Origin: Loktanella sp. Alg231-35
GTDB taxonomy: Bacteria > Pseudomonadota > Alphaproteobacteria > Rhodobacterales > Rhodobacteraceae
Assembly: GCF_900143545.1 (NCBI RefSeq)
Contig: NZ_FREV01000004.1
Coordinates: 62,001 to 126,000 of the forward strand
DNA: 64,000 bases
Direction: 5' to 3'
In this document: positions 27,867 through 36,842 of the stretch, piece after piece
Position numbering within the stretch: position 1 is the stretch's first letter
How the letters are laid out: every line of letters begins with the position of its first letter
Notes under the pieces: model-generated
Told to the model about the DNA's origin: nothing
Database searches by the model: none
Seen by the model: the letters and a program-made list of their open reading frames with translations, nothing else
Position numbers and translations under genes: made by a program

Positions 27867-28337
27867 TCAGAGTAATTTCTGCATCAAAACAAGATCGAAC
27901 CAACGCCCGAACTTGAACCCGACTTGGGGCAGCGTTGCAACCTCTTCAAATCCCAGTCGGGCGTGAAATTGCACAGCACCTGTATTTTCGGCGCTACAAC
28001 CGGCAAACATCGAGTGCTTTCCTGCGGCCTTGGCGTGATCCAGCAATGCCAGCATCAGTGCGCGTCCACCGCCCTGACCATGCCCATCGGCATGCAGCAT
28101 GATCGTATGCTCGACGGTGAAGCGATACCCCTGCCCACCGCGAAAGGGGAAATAGCGTGCAAAGCCCAGCACCTGATCATCTTGCACCCAGACAAGACAG
28201 TCTTTGGCGGTCAAATCGATAACTTCGGCAACGGTTTTCTCGACAGGGTTGAAGGTGATCACGGTCTCGCGGATTGCGCGATTCCAGATATCAGCGATTT
28301 GAGGGGCATCGGCAGGCGCGGCAGGTCGGATCTTCAT
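27867..28337 (-). CDS. GNAT family N-acetyltransferase (phosphinothricin-acetyltransferase-like)
   Basis: 156 residues. The N-terminus (MKIRPAAPADAPQIADIWNRA) and the acetyl-CoA loop region (HADGHGQGGGRALMLALLDHA, motif A, with the Q/R-x-x-G-x-G/A pattern) mark the GNAT fold; MFAGCSAENTGAVQFHARLGFEE is motif B. It resembles PAT/YwnH enzymes that acetylate amino compounds such as amino-acid analogues. The start overlaps the VOC gene by 4 bp. Confidence 0.85.
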   Translation of the reverse strand: MKIRPAAPADAPQIADIWNRAIRETVITFNPVEKTVAEVIDLTAKDCLVWVQDDQVLGFARYFPFRGGQGYRFTVEHTIMLHADGHGQGGGRALMLALLDHAKAAGKHSMFAGCSAENTGAVQFHARLGFEEVATLPQVGFKFGRWFDLVLMQKLL

Positions 28338-28942
28338 AAGGTTCTGACACCGGCAGGCGTGTCAAATGTGGCCTTCATGGCAGACCGACCCGCGTGCAGC
28401 GTTACCCGATCATCAGTGAGTGCCATCATGTCGCGCAACTGCTCTGCCAGGGGATGTGTCACCTCAAGCCCGATCAGGCGGCACCCGCTGGTGGGCAGTC
28501 GGTCTGCGGGATGATGGGTGCCCTTGGCCCATTTGATCAGCGTCGGAAACGCGCCATCATAGGGAAGACTACCATCGTCAGGGACTGTGATTTGCCATGA
28601 CAGATCACCACGTGTCAGCGCTTGCGGTGTCCCGACAGCGGCAGGGGCCTTGGCCACGGCGGCGTCCAGATCATCGGTCTGGCAAATCCAATTCGCCAAA
28701 CGGGGCGGGCCGCTGAACTGCGCCAGATCAAACCACGTATGTCCGGCCTCGGGCACAGCCCCTGCCTCAACCGCGATCACTTCCAGATAAAGCCCATCCG
28801 CCAACCCAAACAGCGTGTTATGCGTGCCATAGCGGGCATGTTGCCCGCCGGGTTGCATCTTTACACCCAGTTGACGCTCGACCCAAGCCGTCCCTTTGTC
28901 CAAAGACACGCAAGCAACGGCAAGATGATCGAGTGTCAGCAT
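28334..28942 (-). CDS. VOC family (glyoxalase-like, PF13468 type) protein
   Basis: 202 residues. The N-terminus LTLDHLAVACVSLDKGTAWVE and YGTHNTLFGLADGLYLEVIAVE are typical of the single-chain glyoxalase-like domain. It lies 12 bp after the mutase gene, which invites an epimerase reading, but methylmalonyl-CoA epimerases are about 135-150 residues with a different metal-site layout, so I do not assign that. Function unknown; metal-dependent lyase or dioxygenase chemistry is possible. Confidence 0.75.
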   Translation of the reverse strand: MLTLDHLAVACVSLDKGTAWVERQLGVKMQPGGQHARYGTHNTLFGLADGLYLEVIAVEAGAVPEAGHTWFDLAQFSGPPRLANWICQTDDLDAAVAKAPAAVGTPQALTRGDLSWQITVPDDGSLPYDGAFPTLIKWAKGTHHPADRLPTSGCRLIGLEVTHPLAEQLRDMMALTDDRVTLHAGRSAMKATFDTPAGVRTL

Positions 28943-28954
28943 AGGCGCACTATG

Positions 28955-31081
28955 CTAGGTGCGCGCCGCCCGGATCAACCCAAGAATATCTTCCGCTGCC
29001 TTGGGAATATTGGTGCCCGGTCCAAAGATCGCCTTCACACCGCTGTCATAAAGGAACTGATAATCCTGCTGCGGAATAACCCCACCACAAATGACGATGA
29101 TATCCTCGGCACCTGCATCCTTCAGCGCTTGTACCAGTTTAGGTGCCAGCGTCTTATGCCCCGCCGCCTGAGAGCTGATCCCGATCACATGCACGTCATT
29201 GTCGATGGCATCCTGTGCGGCCTCAGCCGGGGTCTGGAACAATGGTCCGACATCCACGTCAAAGCCGATATCGGCAAAGGCCGTCGCAATGACCTTTGCG
29301 CCGCGGTCATGCCCGTCCTGCCCCATCTTCACGACCAGCATGCGCGGCCTGCGGCCTTCTTCTTCGGCAAAAGCCTCGACGCTGGACTGAATAGCCGCGA
29401 ACCCTTCGTCGCCTTCATAGGCTGCGCCATAGACGCCTGCCAAAGTCTTTACCTCGGCGCGGTGCCGTCCGAATGCTTTTTCCATTGCCATGCTAATCTC
29501 TCCAACAGTGGCGCGGGCGCGTGATGCTTCGACCGCTGCCTCCAACAGGTTGCCGCCTTCCGTGGCGCGGCGGGTGAGTTCCGCGAGCGCCGCTTTGCAA
29601 GCCGCATCGTCGCGGGCAGCCTTCGTGGCCTCAATCCGCGTGATTTGGGAAAGCCGTACCGCATCGTTGTCGATGTCTAGAATGTCGATCGGGTCTTCAT
29701 TGTCCTTGCGGTATTTGTTGACGCCGACAACGACCTCGGTCCCCCGATCAATGCCTGCCTGGCGCTTCGCTGCGGTTTCCTCAATACGCAGTTTAGGCAT
29801 GCCAGAGGCCACGGCCTTGGTCATGCCACCCAAGTCTTCAACCTCTTCAATCAAAGCCCAGGCGGCCTCGGCCAATTCATGCGTCAAATTCTCGACGTAG
29901 TACGATCCGGCCAGCGGATCGACCACATTGGTCACACCGGTTTCCTCTTGCAAGATCAGCTGCGTGTTCCGTGCAATCCGCGCGCTGAACTCTGTCGGCA
30001 GCGCAATCGCCTCATCCAACGCGTTGGTATGCAGCGACTGCGTACCTCCCAGCACCGCACTCATCGCCTCATAAGCCGTGCGGATCACGTTGTTATACGG
30101 GTCCTGTTCCTGCAACGACACGCCAGAGGTCTGGCAATGGGTGCGCAGCATCGATGATTTGGGGTTCTTAGGCTCGAATTCCGCCATGATCCGCGACCAG
30201 AGCAGACGGGCGGCGCGCAATTTGGCGGCCTCCATGAAGAAATTCATGCCAATAGCAAAGAAGAACGACAATCGCCCGGCAAACTGATCAACATCCATGC
30301 CACGCGCAATCGCGGTGCGGACGTATTCGCGCCCATCGGCCAGCGTATAGGCCAGCTCTTGGACAAGGTTCGCGCCTGCCTCTTGCATATGGTAGCCGCT
30401 GATCGAGATAGAGTTGAACTTGGGCATCTCACCTGTCGTATATTCAATAATATCCGCAATGATGCGCATCGAAGGTTCAGGCGGATATACGTAAGTATTC
30501 CGCACCATAAATTCCTTCAGAATGTCATTCTGAATGGTGCCTGACAGCACATTGCGCGGGTGCCCCTGTTCTTCCCCGGCGACAATGAAATTGGCGAGGA
30601 TTGGGATAACCGCGCCATTCATGGTCATGGACACGCTGACCTTGTCCAGCGGAATGCCATCAAAGAGGATTTTCATATCCTCCACGCTGTCAATCGCCAC
30701 ACCAGCCTTGCCGACATCACCTTCAACACGGGGGTGATCGCTGTCGTAGCCCCGGTGGGTCGCCAGATCGAAAGCAACGGACACACCTTGCTGCCCGGCC
30801 GCAAGCGCTTTGCGATAGAACGCATTCGATTCTTCCGCCGTCGAAAACCCGGCATATTGCCTGATCGTCCAAGGACGGCCTGCATACATCGTGGCCTTCA
30901 CGCCGCGCGTGAACGGGGCCTCGCCGGGGATACCGCCCATATGCGGCAATCCGTCCGTATCACCGGATGTATAAAGCGGCTGGACGGGGATGCCTTCCAG
31001 CGTATCCCATGTCAGCGCCTCCAAAGGCTTGCCACGCAGTTCTTTGCGGGCAATCTCTTCCCATGTTTTCTTATCAGACAT
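28955..31081 (-). CDS. scpA: Methylmalonyl-CoA mutase (single-chain, B12-dependent)
   Basis: 708 residues. The N-terminal TIM-barrel part has [39 protein letters not shown] and [20 protein letters not shown]. The C-terminal cobalamin domain carries the base-off D-x-H-x-x-G motif as DGHDRGAK (about 586-592). It converts (R)-methylmalonyl-CoA to succinyl-CoA, the last step of propionyl-CoA assimilation started by pccAB further along. A palindrome with TTTGC/GCAAA arms lies about 40-54 bp upstream. The epimerase and MeaB chaperone genes are not in the window. Confidence 0.95.
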   Translation of the reverse strand: MSDKKTWEEIARKELRGKPLEALTWDTLEGIPVQPLYTSGDTDGLPHMGGIPGEAPFTRGVKATMYAGRPWTIRQYAGFSTAEESNAFYRKALAAGQQGVSVAFDLATHRGYDSDHPRVEGDVGKAGVAIDSVEDMKILFDGIPLDKVSVSMTMNGAVIPILANFIVAGEEQGHPRNVLSGTIQNDILKEFMVRNTYVYPPEPSMRIIADIIEYTTGEMPKFNSISISGYHMQEAGANLVQELAYTLADGREYVRTAIARGMDVDQFAGRLSFFFAIGMNFFMEAAKLRAARLLWSRIMAEFEPKNPKSSMLRTHCQTSGVSLQEQDPYNNVIRTAYEAMSAVLGGTQSLHTNALDEAIALPTEFSARIARNTQLILQEETGVTNVVDPLAGSYYVENLTHELAEAAWALIEEVEDLGGMTKAVASGMPKLRIEETAAKRQAGIDRGTEVVVGVNKYRKDNEDPIDILDIDNDAVRLSQITRIEATKAARDDAACKAALAELTRRATEGGNLLEAAVEASRARATVGEISMAMEKAFGRHRAEVKTLAGVYGAAYEGDEGFAAIQSSVEAFAEEEGRRPRMLVVKMGQDGHDRGAKVIATAFADIGFDVDVGPLFQTPAEAAQDAIDNDVHVIGISSQAAGHKTLAPKLVQALKDAGAEDIIVICGGVIPQQDYQFLYDSGVKAIFGPGTNIPKAAEDILGLIRAART

Positions 31082-31120
31082 TTACACCTCCGGCGGTGGT
31101 TTGGCGTTGGAACACGGATT

Positions 31121-31135
31121 TGTTTGCAGCAAACA
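31121..31135. promoter_or_regulatory. TGTTTGC-A-GCAAACA palindrome upstream of the mutase gene, candidate PccR site
   Basis: Seven-base perfect arms around a single base, 40-54 bp upstream of the mutase start codon and 48-62 bp upstream of the divergent DUF4174 gene. The TTTGC/GCAAA core is the same as that found upstream of pccB and pccR in this window. Binding by PccR is an inference. Confidence 0.5.
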
Positions 31136-31182
31136 GCACTTGCCCCTTAGATTTTGGCGCGAGCGTCTCTATATCTACTGTC

Positions 31183-31644
31183 ATGAAGTTATTGATGAAC
31201 ATTGTGCTTGCCGCATTGGTTGCCCTGCCAGCCGCCGCGCAGGACCAAACCGTCCTTGAACGCTGGGAAGAAGACCGCACACAGGTCTTTGACGGGGCCG
31301 AAATCACACTGGATGATCTGAACTGGATGGCGCGTCCATTGGTGATCTTTGCTGATACGCCCAATGATCCGCGTTTCCAGCAGCAAATGGATCTATTGCT
31401 GGCGGACGTCGACCAACTGGCCGAACGCGATGTCATTCTGATCACCGACACGGACCGGTCCGTCATGACCGATCTTCGGACCGAATTACGCCCACGCGGG
31501 TACATGATGACCTTGATCGGCAAAGATGGCCGCGTGGCCCTGCGCAAGCCCGCACCATGGAGCGTGCGCGAGTTGTCACGCTCCATCGACAAGATGCCAC
31601 TGCGGCAGCAGGAAATCAGCGACCGCAGGTTGGTTGGGCAGTAG
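31183..31644 (+). CDS. DUF4174 domain secreted protein
   Basis: 153 residues from ATG 31183. A signal peptide ends in LPAAAQ. The rest matches DUF4174: RPLVIFADTPNDPRFQQQM, then RDVILITDTDRS, LRTELRPRGYMMTLIGKDG and AVALRKPAPWSVRELSRSID-like. The fold is probably thioredoxin-like but no CxxC is present, so it is not a classical reductase. It is divergent from the mutase gene and convergent with pccA, whose stop codon is only 4 bp away. Confidence 0.78.
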   Translation: MKLLMNIVLAALVALPAAAQDQTVLERWEEDRTQVFDGAEITLDDLNWMARPLVIFADTPNDPRFQQQMDLLLADVDQLAERDVILITDTDRSVMTDLRTELRPRGYMMTLIGKDGRVALRKPAPWSVRELSRSIDKMPLRQQEISDRRLVGQ

Positions 31645-31648
31645 CCGA

Positions 31649-33646
31649 TCATTCGAATTCCATGATCACTTCGTCCACGGCAAGGCTGTCGCCCGCACTG
31701 GCCTTGATCGCCTTAACCGTACCCTTCTTTTCGGCGCGCAAGATATTCTCCATCTTCATCGCCTCAACAGTACAAAGCGCTTGGCCTTCCTGCACCTCGT
31801 CGCCTTCGGCCACGTCAACCTTCACGATCAGACCGGGCATCGGACAAAGCAGGTATTTCGACGTATCAGGCGGCAGTTTTTCAGGCATGAGTGCTGCCAA
31901 TTCTGCCTGACGTGGGGTGCGGACATGTACCTTTAGGTCAGCGCCGCGATACCGCACACGGAACCCGCCTGAGATCTTGCCGATCTTAAGCACCAAAGGT
32001 GCCCCATCCACGCTCAAACGTGCCAGTGGATCGCCGGGTGTCCAGTCACTTTCCACCCGCAATGTCTTGCCGTTGATGGTGACATCCGCGCCTGTCTTTT
32101 CAGCGTTGATCTTTACGTCATGAGCATGACCTTGCAGCTTGACCACCCAATCCTCGCCTACATGGCGTTCATGGTTGTCCATCCGTCCTGAGATGCGGGT
32201 ACGCCGAATTTCGGCGACACGGTGCATTGCGGCAGCAGCGGCAGCAATCCGCTCGCAGGCGTCTTCGTCAAGCGTTACGCCTTCAAAGCCATCGGGGTAT
32301 TCTTCCTCGATAAAGGCGGTTGTCATGTTCCCGCTGGTGAATTTTTCATGGTCATAGACTGCCGCCAGGAACGGCAGGTTATGCCCGATCCCTTCCAGCT
32401 CAAACCCATCCAGTGCCAGACGCATTTCTTCAATCGCGGTGGCACGATCCGGCGCCCATGTGCAAAGCTTGGCAATCATGGGGTCATAATACATGCTGAT
32501 TTCGCCGCCCTCAAAGACGCCTGTGTCGTTGCGCACGGCACGTGCCGCTGTCGCTTCTTCCGCAGGCGGGCGATAGCGGGTCAGGCGCCCAATAGAGGGC
32601 AGGAAGTTGCGATAAGGATCTTCGGCATAAAGGCGGCTTTCCATCGCCCAACCGTTGATTTTCAGATCATCCTGCGCAAACGGCAGCTTTTCCCCTGCGG
32701 CCACGCGGATCATCTGTTCAACCAGATCAATGCCGGTGATCAACTCGGTCACAGGGTGTTCAACCTGCAACCGCGTGTTCATTTCGAGGAAATAGAAGTT
32801 GCGGTCGCCATCGACGATGAATTCCACAGTTCCGGCGCTGGCATAGCCCACGGCTTGCGCCAATGCGACGGATTGCTCCCCCATTGCCTTGCGGGTCGCC
32901 TCATCCAGAAACGGGCTGGGCGCTTCTTCGATGACTTTCTGGTTGCGGCGCTGGATCGAGCATTCGCGCTCGTGCAGATAAACTGCGTTGCCATGACTAT
33001 CGGCCAGCACCTGAATTTCAATGTGGCGAGGCTGGGTGACAAACTTTTCGATAAAGATACGGTCGTCGCCAAAGCTGTTAGCGGCTTCGTTTTTGGACGA
33101 CTGAAACCCTTCGCGGGCCTCGTTATCATTCCATGCAATGCGCATCCCCTTGCCGCCGCCACCGGCAGAGGCTTTGATCATCACTGGATAACCAACCTGA
33201 TTGGAAATCTTCACCGCCTCTTCGGCATCCTCGATCAGCCCCATGTATCCGGGGACCGTCGATACATTGGCGTCCTGCGCGATCTTCTTGGACGTGATCT
33301 TGTCGCCCATGGATTCGATCGCCCCCTTTGGTGGGCCGATGAAAGCAACGCCAGCCGCTTCAAGCGCATCTGCGAATTTGGGGTTCTCAGACAGGAAACC
33401 ATAGCCGGGATGCACTGCCTCTGCTCCGGTCTGCTTGATCGCCTCCATCACCTTGTCGATGACAATGTAGGATTGGTTGGCCGGGGGCGGGCCGATATGC
33501 ACGGCTTCGTCCGCCATCTTTACATGCAGCGCATTGCGGTCGGCATCAGAATAGATCGCAACCGTCTGGATACCCATCTTGCGCGCGGTCTTGATGACCC
33601 GGCAGGCGATTTCACCACGGTTAGCGATGAGGATTTTCTTGAACAT
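31649..33646 (-). CDS. pccA: Propionyl-CoA carboxylase alpha subunit (biotin carboxylase/carrier)
   Basis: 665 residues from ATG 33646 (MFKKILIANRGEIACRV). Order of domains: biotin carboxylase N-domain, ATP-grasp (KASAGGGGKGMRIAWN, ECSIQRRNQKVIEEAPSP, then FLEMNTRLQVEHPVTELITG), BT domain, and a C-terminal biotinyl domain with EAMKM (biotin Lys about 629). It carboxylates its own biotin using ATP and bicarbonate; PccB transfers the carboxyl group to propionyl-CoA. A terminator-like hairpin ends only about 20 bp before its start codon. Confidence 0.94.
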   Translation of the reverse strand: MFKKILIANRGEIACRVIKTARKMGIQTVAIYSDADRNALHVKMADEAVHIGPPPANQSYIVIDKVMEAIKQTGAEAVHPGYGFLSENPKFADALEAAGVAFIGPPKGAIESMGDKITSKKIAQDANVSTVPGYMGLIEDAEEAVKISNQVGYPVMIKASAGGGGKGMRIAWNDNEAREGFQSSKNEAANSFGDDRIFIEKFVTQPRHIEIQVLADSHGNAVYLHERECSIQRRNQKVIEEAPSPFLDEATRKAMGEQSVALAQAVGYASAGTVEFIVDGDRNFYFLEMNTRLQVEHPVTELITGIDLVEQMIRVAAGEKLPFAQDDLKINGWAMESRLYAEDPYRNFLPSIGRLTRYRPPAEEATAARAVRNDTGVFEGGEISMYYDPMIAKLCTWAPDRATAIEEMRLALDGFELEGIGHNLPFLAAVYDHEKFTSGNMTTAFIEEEYPDGFEGVTLDEDACERIAAAAAAMHRVAEIRRTRISGRMDNHERHVGEDWVVKLQGHAHDVKINAEKTGADVTINGKTLRVESDWTPGDPLARLSVDGAPLVLKIGKISGGFRVRYRGADLKVHVRTPRQAELAALMPEKLPPDTSKYLLCPMPGLIVKVDVAEGDEVQEGQALCTVEAMKMENILRAEKKGTVKAIKASAGDSLAVDEVIMEFE

Positions 33647-33664
33647 GTTTCTTGCCCCTAGAAT

Positions 33665-33703
33665 GCAAAAACCGCCGCAGGGGTATGTCCCCAACGGCGG
33701 TTT
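33665..33703 (-). terminator. Rho-independent-type hairpin directly upstream of pccA
   Basis: Reading on the minus strand, AAACCGCCG pairs with CGGCGGTTT (33695-33703 with 33669-33677), with a further GGGG/CCCC inner stem, and the stem is followed by a run of five T. It follows the small lipoprotein gene, so it would end that transcript. It also lies only 20-57 bp before the pccA start codon and could attenuate read-through into pccA. Confidence 0.75.
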
Positions 33704-33742
33704 CCAGAATTGATACGCCCGTGGTGGGCGCGTGTGTCTACC

Positions 33743-33949
33743 TTAACGGCAGCCGTTGATGCCTGCGTCGTCGCAAAGCACGCCAGCAGCTGCACCGGCA
33801 AGCATCGTGCCTGTGCGATCAGTGCCGAGAACTTCTGCGGCAACAAGGCCAGCGCCTGCGCCTGCAACGCCACGCTCTGCGTCGCCCTCAAGGCAACCTG
33901 CCAAACCAAATACTGCCACTGTCGCGAGGATGATTGATGTCTTTTGCAT
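33743..33949 (-). CDS. Small lipoprotein with glycine-zipper-like segment
   Basis: 68 residues. The lipobox LAGC places the lipidated cysteine at 19, so it is exported. The mature part contains a Gly/Ala-rich stretch (GVAGAGAGLVAAEVLG and GTMLAGAAAGVLC) resembling glycine-zipper membrane segments, and two further cysteines at the C-terminus (LCDDAGINGC) that may form a disulfide. Function unknown. A strong terminator follows. Confidence 0.7.
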   Translation of the reverse strand: MQKTSIILATVAVFGLAGCLEGDAERGVAGAGAGLVAAEVLGTDRTGTMLAGAAAGVLCDDAGINGCR

Positions 33950-34292
33950 AATCTTACGCCTATCGTTGTTATCTGTGTCGCACCGGAATTGACGCGATCC
34001 GTGGGCCGATCAATAGCCAGATCAGCCTGATATCCAATATCAACCGCATTATTTCCTACCAATCGGCGAAAAACCGTCATCGGCCTGCTTGGTGAGTAAG
34101 CAGGCCGATCAGGGGAGGGGTAACGGTGTAGTGAAGTAGAATTGATGGACTTGTTGGTGACCATCTCTTCTAAACTTAGATTGACGCATCCGGATGTCAA
34201 CGAAAAGCTGCCAAATGCACGCCGTAGATCATCGGCGGAATCCCGCTCGGCTTGTGGAGTGATCGCTGAACTCATCCGCCACGCAGCCATGA
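33950..34292. other. Intergenic region upstream of the small lipoprotein
   Basis: 343 bases with no gene I would support. It must hold the lipoprotein promoter (AT-rich part 33955-34060). A strong hairpin sits at 34079-34109. A minus-strand frame starting at ATG 34290, 4 bp after the preceding gene, runs on through both hairpins; I treat it as chance. Confidence 0.4.
34079..34109 (-). terminator. Strong hairpin with downstream T-run, minus-strand terminator candidate
   Basis: ATCGGCCTGCTT (34079-34090) pairs perfectly with AAGCAGGCCGAT (34098-34109) around a 7-base loop. On the minus strand a GGTTTTT run follows a few bases later. It would end transcripts coming from the hypothetical genes upstream. 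Confidence 0.6.
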
Positions 34293-34655
34293 TCAAAGCA
34301 CCACTTCTGGAAAGTTCTGGCGGGCAATGGTCGCATCGATGCGCAAAAGCGCTTCGTAGCTGGCAGGATCAAACGGGTCTTCGGCGGGAATCACTTCGCG
34401 GCCCAAAAGCCAGCTCAGACGGCCCGCATCCAGGTTGCCGCGCACAAAGGGCTCTTCGCCGAAATGTTCCCACAACGCCTGCATAAACCCCGCGTCGGCC
34501 CGCTTGTCAGCTGGACGCCGATCAGGATAACGCACACGTTCGGTCAGGGGCGTCGCCCCATCTTTGTTGGCGCGGCGCAGTGTGAACTGGAAATCTGTGC
34601 CGGGAAGCCTGCCCGGAAATCCCCGATGCTTATCCATATATGGAAGGTTAGCCAT
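34293..34655 (-). CDS. Hypothetical protein in the pccB-pccA interval
   Basis: 120 residues, not recognised. No signal peptide, membrane segment or known motif. The composition is charged and soluble, with an arginine-rich middle part (YPDRRPADKRADAGF) and an acidic C-terminal part (GREVIPAEDPFDPASYEALL) that looks helical. The GGGGGC before ATG 34655 may serve as the ribosome-binding site. Codon use resembles neighbouring genes, so I think it is real. It lies on the same strand between pccB and pccA. Confidence 0.6.
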   Translation of the reverse strand: MANLPYMDKHRGFPGRLPGTDFQFTLRRANKDGATPLTERVRYPDRRPADKRADAGFMQALWEHFGEEPFVRGNLDAGRLSWLLGREVIPAEDPFDPASYEALLRIDATIARQNFPEVVL

Positions 34656-34714
34656 GCAATTGCCCCCGCATGACTGGGGTGCAGACGGGCCCAGAGGCCC
34701 GCCGCAATAGCGTA

Positions 34715-34858
34715 TTAGTGGATCTGCCGGAAGTCTTGTGCGGCTTGCGTGGCTGCGGTGTCAGATGTGACACGAAGCGGCCCGCGATCCTGGCTACCTG
34801 ACATTGCCACAAGCGCCATAAGCGCTGCGACACCAAAAGCCAAAAATCCGTGGAACAT
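34715..34858 (-). CDS. Small single-span membrane protein
   Basis: 47 residues from ATG 34858 with AGAGG about 10 bp upstream. The N-terminal half is one hydrophobic helix (GFLAFGVAALMALVAM), followed by a short polar tail. The size and single helix resemble small membrane accessory peptides, but no family is recognised. It could be a chance frame; the clean hydrophobic helix and ribosome-binding site argue for it. Confidence 0.4.
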   Translation of the reverse strand: MFHGFLAFGVAALMALVAMSGSQDRGPLRVTSDTAATQAAQDFRQIH

Positions 34859-35019
34859 AGTGATTGCCTGCCTCTTATTAGTAAGAGCCTTGGGCGATCT
34901 ATGCCGCCTTGGCCCATTTGTTGTGCGGCTGTTGCGCCGCATAAGGCAGAGTTAGCGAAAAATGCATTTAAATCATAGGGCTGCACGGCGTTATACATCC
35001 GATTTGACGGTGATGTGCC

Positions 35020-35065
35020 AAAAAACGCGCAGAAACGCGAGGATGCGCCCATATTTTGCGCATCC
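35020..35065 (-). terminator. Double hairpin with T6 run downstream of pccB
   Basis: On the minus strand, about 77 bp after the pccB stop, GGATGCGC pairs with GCGCATCC (35058-35065 with 35041-35048), then CGCG/CGCG arms are followed by six T residues near 35020. This is a reasonable pccB terminator. Confidence 0.5.
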
Positions 35066-35141
35066 GCAGGTGATGCCCCTATATGTAGCGAACCGCCACG
35101 CGCGCGTTTCCGCGCATTGAATGAAACTGCCAACCTGAACA

Positions 35142-36671
35142 TCATAGCGGGATATTGTCGTGTTTTTTCCACGGCGTATGCGTCTTTTTGGTCCGCAAGG
35201 ATGCAAAGGCCCGGCACACACGTTTGCGCGTTGATTGTGGCATGATGACTTCGTCGATCACGCCTTTTTCAGCGGCCACAAACGGGTTGGCGAAACGATC
35301 TTCGTAATCCTGCGTGTGCTTTGCGATCTTCTCTGGGTCGTCCAGATCGGCGCGGTGGATGATCTCTGTGGCACCCTTAGCGCCCATCACCGCAATCTCG
35401 GAGGTGGGCCAGGCATAGTTGAAATCACCGCGCAAATGCTTGGAGGCCATCACTACATAGGCACCGCCGTATGCCTTGCGTGTGATCACCGTCACTTTGG
35501 GCACGGTTGCCTCTCCATAAGCAAACAGCAGTTTTGCCCCATGTTTGATCACGCCGCCGTATTCCTGGCTGGTGCCGGGCAGGAAGCCGGGCACATCAAC
35601 CAGTGACAGGATCGGAATTTCAAAGGCATCGCAAAAGCGGACAAAGCGCGCGGCCTTGCGCGATGCGTCAATATCCAGACACCCGGCCAGCACCATCGGC
35701 TGATTGGCGACGACGCCAACGGTCACGCCTTCAAGGCGGATGAACCCGGTCAGGATGTTTTTGGCGAACTCTTCCTGGATCTCGTAAAAGTCACCTTCAT
35801 CTGCCAGCTTGGTGATCAACTCTTTCATGTCATAGGGCATGTTTGGGTTGTCGGGCACCAGTGTATCAAGGCTTTCTTCGACACGGCTTACATCGTCAAA
35901 GAACGGCCGCACGGGCGATTTGTCGCGGTTATTGAGCGGCAGGAAATCCACAAGGCGGCGGGCCTCGGCCAATGCTTCAACATCGTTTTCAAAGGCCGCA
36001 TCGGCCACGGATGACTTTTTGGTATGGGTTGAGGCCCCGCCCAGTTCTTCGGCAGTCACCTGTTCGTTTGTGACTGTTTTCACAACGTCAGGGCCAGTGA
36101 CAAACATGTAAGAGCTGTCTTTGACCATGAATATAAAATCGGTCATCGCTGGCGAGTAGACAGCACCGCCCGCTGTTGGCCCCATGATCAAACTGATTTG
36201 CGGCACGACGCCCGAGGCGATGATGTTGCGCTGGAACACCTCGCCATAGGCCGCAAGGCTGGCGACGCCTTCCTGAATACGCGCACCGCCACTGTCGTTA
36301 ATCCCGATGATCGGCGCACCATTCTGGATCGCCATGTCCATGATCTTGCAAATCTTCTGACCGTGGGTTTCCGACACCGAACCACCCATGACGGTAAAGT
36401 CCTGGCTGAACACATAGACCAAGCGGCCATTGATCGTGCCCCAACCTGTAACAACGCCATCGCCGGCGGGGCGTTCATTCTCCATCCCGAAATCGGTGCA
36501 GCGGTGGGCAACGAACATGTCGAATTCTTCGAATGACCCATCATCAAGCAACAGCTCCACCCGTTCGCGCGCCGTCAGTTTGCCTTTGCGATGCTGTGCG
36601 GCGATCCGCTTTTCGCCGCCACCCAATCGGGCCGCCTTGCGCCGGGTTTCCAGCTCTTGCAGAACATCCAT
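35142..36671 (-). CDS. pccB: Propionyl-CoA carboxylase beta subunit (carboxyltransferase)
   Basis: 509 residues from ATG 36671 ([14 protein letters not shown]), the standard PccB start; the frame open to 36893 crosses the promoter region. Carboxyltransferase features: [93 protein letters not shown] and the C-terminus KKHDNIPL. It carboxylates propionyl-CoA to (S)-methylmalonyl-CoA with PccA. The upstream 171 bp shared with the MFS gene hold TTTGCAAA motifs expected for PccR control. Confidence 0.95.
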   Translation of the reverse strand: MDVLQELETRRKAARLGGGEKRIAAQHRKGKLTARERVELLLDDGSFEEFDMFVAHRCTDFGMENERPAGDGVVTGWGTINGRLVYVFSQDFTVMGGSVSETHGQKICKIMDMAIQNGAPIIGINDSGGARIQEGVASLAAYGEVFQRNIIASGVVPQISLIMGPTAGGAVYSPAMTDFIFMVKDSSYMFVTGPDVVKTVTNEQVTAEELGGASTHTKKSSVADAAFENDVEALAEARRLVDFLPLNNRDKSPVRPFFDDVSRVEESLDTLVPDNPNMPYDMKELITKLADEGDFYEIQEEFAKNILTGFIRLEGVTVGVVANQPMVLAGCLDIDASRKAARFVRFCDAFEIPILSLVDVPGFLPGTSQEYGGVIKHGAKLLFAYGEATVPKVTVITRKAYGGAYVVMASKHLRGDFNYAWPTSEIAVMGAKGATEIIHRADLDDPEKIAKHTQDYEDRFANPFVAAEKGVIDEVIMPQSTRKRVCRAFASLRTKKTHTPWKKHDNIPL

Positions 36672-36735
36672 CAGAATATGTCTCCCACTTCTTCGCGCCC
36701 GTCTTAACTTGTCGAAGGTCGAAGGGGGAATGGGT

Positions 36736-36749
36736 AAATTTGCAAATTT
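36736..36749. promoter_or_regulatory. AAATTTGCAAATTT palindrome upstream of pccB, candidate PccR operator
   Basis: A perfect 14-bp palindrome with TTTGCAAA at its centre, 65-78 bp upstream of the pccB start. From memory, the PccR site in Rhodobacter sphaeroides is built of TTTGCAAA half-sites. A second TTTGCAAA at the reported spacing is not visible here. Confidence 0.6.
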
Positions 36750-36770
36750 TGTGGTTTTCAATTTTAGAAA

Positions 36771-36789
36771 AATGCAAATCTGCAAATTT
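36771..36789. promoter_or_regulatory. Tandem TGCAAAT motifs between pccB and the MFS gene
   Basis: GCAAA occurs twice with an 8-bp period (36774 and 36782), 32 bp from the GCAAA of the palindrome at 36736-36749. The same 8-bp spacing occurs upstream of pccR. This is probably part of the same operator region, and could also govern the divergent MFS gene starting at 36843. Confidence 0.5.
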
Positions 36790-36842
36790 CTTTTCTTTTG
36801 GGACGCATGGACAAGCACCGCACCCCGCCCTAACTTTTCGGA

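Noticed and set aside
28334-28942. Methylmalonyl-CoA epimerase reading of the VOC gene
   Set aside because: The 202-residue length and glyoxalase-like N-terminus do not fit the short epimerase family despite the neighbouring mutase.
32222-33661. 479-codon plus-strand frame opposite pccA
   Set aside because: Antisense to a clearly real carboxylase gene with shadow-type composition.
33658-34296. Minus-strand frame of about 210 codons starting just after the 34293-34655 gene
   Set aside because: It runs through two terminator-like hairpins and over the small lipoprotein gene in another frame, with no recognisable domain. A very short real gene at its start (from 34290) cannot be excluded.
34142-34486. 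Plus-strand frame overlapping the 120-residue hypothetical gene
   Set aside because: Half is antisense to a better-supported gene and the rest has no motif.
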